Positions 6,736 to 6,823 of a stretch of 6,823 nt of DNA are shown one piece after another. The DNA comes from Fimbriiglobus sp. (lineage in GTDB: Bacteria; Planctomycetota; Planctomycetia; Gemmatales; Gemmataceae): the NCBI GenBank assembly GCA_025352585.1, contig JANXTD010000426.1, positions 1-6,823 on the forward strand, in the 5' to 3' direction. How positions within the stretch are numbered: position 1 is the stretch's first letter; each line of letters begins with the position of its first letter. The notes below the pieces were generated by a model. The model was given only the letters and a program-made list of their open reading frames with translations, made no database searches and was not told the DNA's origin. Made by a program: the position numbers and the translations under genes.

Positions 6736-6738
6736 AAT

Positions 6739-6818
6739 GGCGAACCGGAAGCGTCAGCGCCCGGAGTCTCGCGCGCGTTCAAAACGCACACACCGGACGC
6801 TGACGCTTCCGGTTCGCC
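6739..6818. repeat. Long inverted repeat (palindromic intergenic element), possibly also a terminator
   Basis: Left arm 6739-6759 and right arm 6798-6818 are perfect 21-base reverse complements (left arm starts GGCGAACCGGAAGCGTCAGC). Past one mismatch (6760/6797) four further bases pair (CCGG with CCGG), giving 26-base arms with one mismatch around a 28-base loop. The loop holds a small hairpin of its own, GCGTT-CAA-AACGC. It starts 3 bases after the stop of the last feo gene, so in RNA it would form a very strong stem with only TTTAC following. It could end or protect the feo transcript. The structure suggests a dispersed repeat of the kind common between planctomycete genes; copy number cannot be seen here. 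Confidence 0.8.
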
Positions 6819-6823
6819 TTTAC

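Noticed and set aside
4464..6791. Open frame of 775 codons on the minus strand, antisense to feoB
   Set aside because: It is the mirror of feoB in GC-rich DNA. The product is low-complexity, rich in Arg, His, Gln and Ala, without any fold signal, while feoB in the other strand is certain.
6737..6823. Start of a further gene running off the right edge (ATG at 6737)
   Set aside because: The frame is open only because it runs through the inverted repeat; the product is Arg-rich repeat sequence without features.

Overview
The window is GC-rich DNA, most likely from a planctomycete of the Gemmata type. The basis is the high GC content, the rarity of Shine-Dalgarno sites, a cysteine-rich secreted small protein beside a metal-efflux adaptor, a doubled feoA ahead of feoB, and a long palindromic intergenic repeat at the right edge. 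Assignment to a genus is inference; no 16S or other marker gene is present.

Layout. The left third is read on the minus strand. From its upstream end it holds a tRNA-Pro(CGG) (2014-2087), a 174-residue cysteine-rich protein with a signal peptide (1297-1821), and a periplasmic adaptor of an RND heavy-metal efflux pump (1160 to the left edge). The C-terminal end of the adaptor, and presumably the pump itself, lie outside the window. The rest is read on the plus strand. First comes a PLP-dependent group II decarboxylase (2239-3839), whose reading frame is broken by an apparent single-base loss near its 5' end. Then comes a compact ferrous-iron uptake operon: a cysteine-rich FeoA-family protein (3917-4141), a canonical FeoA (4144-4371), FeoB (4392-6563) and a 55-residue FeoB-associated Cys-rich membrane protein (6568-6735). 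The window ends in a near-perfect inverted repeat (6739-6818). No gene-free stretch exceeds about 200 bases. The gaps at 1161-1296, 1822-2013 and 2088-2238 hold only the weak promoter-like motifs and the ribosome-binding site listed.

How it works together. The feo genes are tightly packed (gaps of 2, 20 and 4 bases) and sit behind a good promoter-like pair, TTGACG-17-TAAAGT, at the end of the decarboxylase gene. A 15-base palindrome, TGAGACGATGTCTCA, begins just past the -10 and would cover the transcription start, where a metal-responsive repressor of the Fur or DtxR kind could bind. Together they look like an iron-regulated Fe(II) import unit. On the other side, the adaptor with its Cys/His metal-binding module and the Cys-rich exported protein look like a metal-export unit. 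The decarboxylase is not obviously tied to either.

I found no wholly new system. The points most worth a second look are the decarboxylase frameshift, the altered G4 and G5 motifs of FeoB, the five-cysteine FeoA paralogue, the operator-like palindrome, the unannotatably small Cys-rich gene after feoB, and the terminal repeat.
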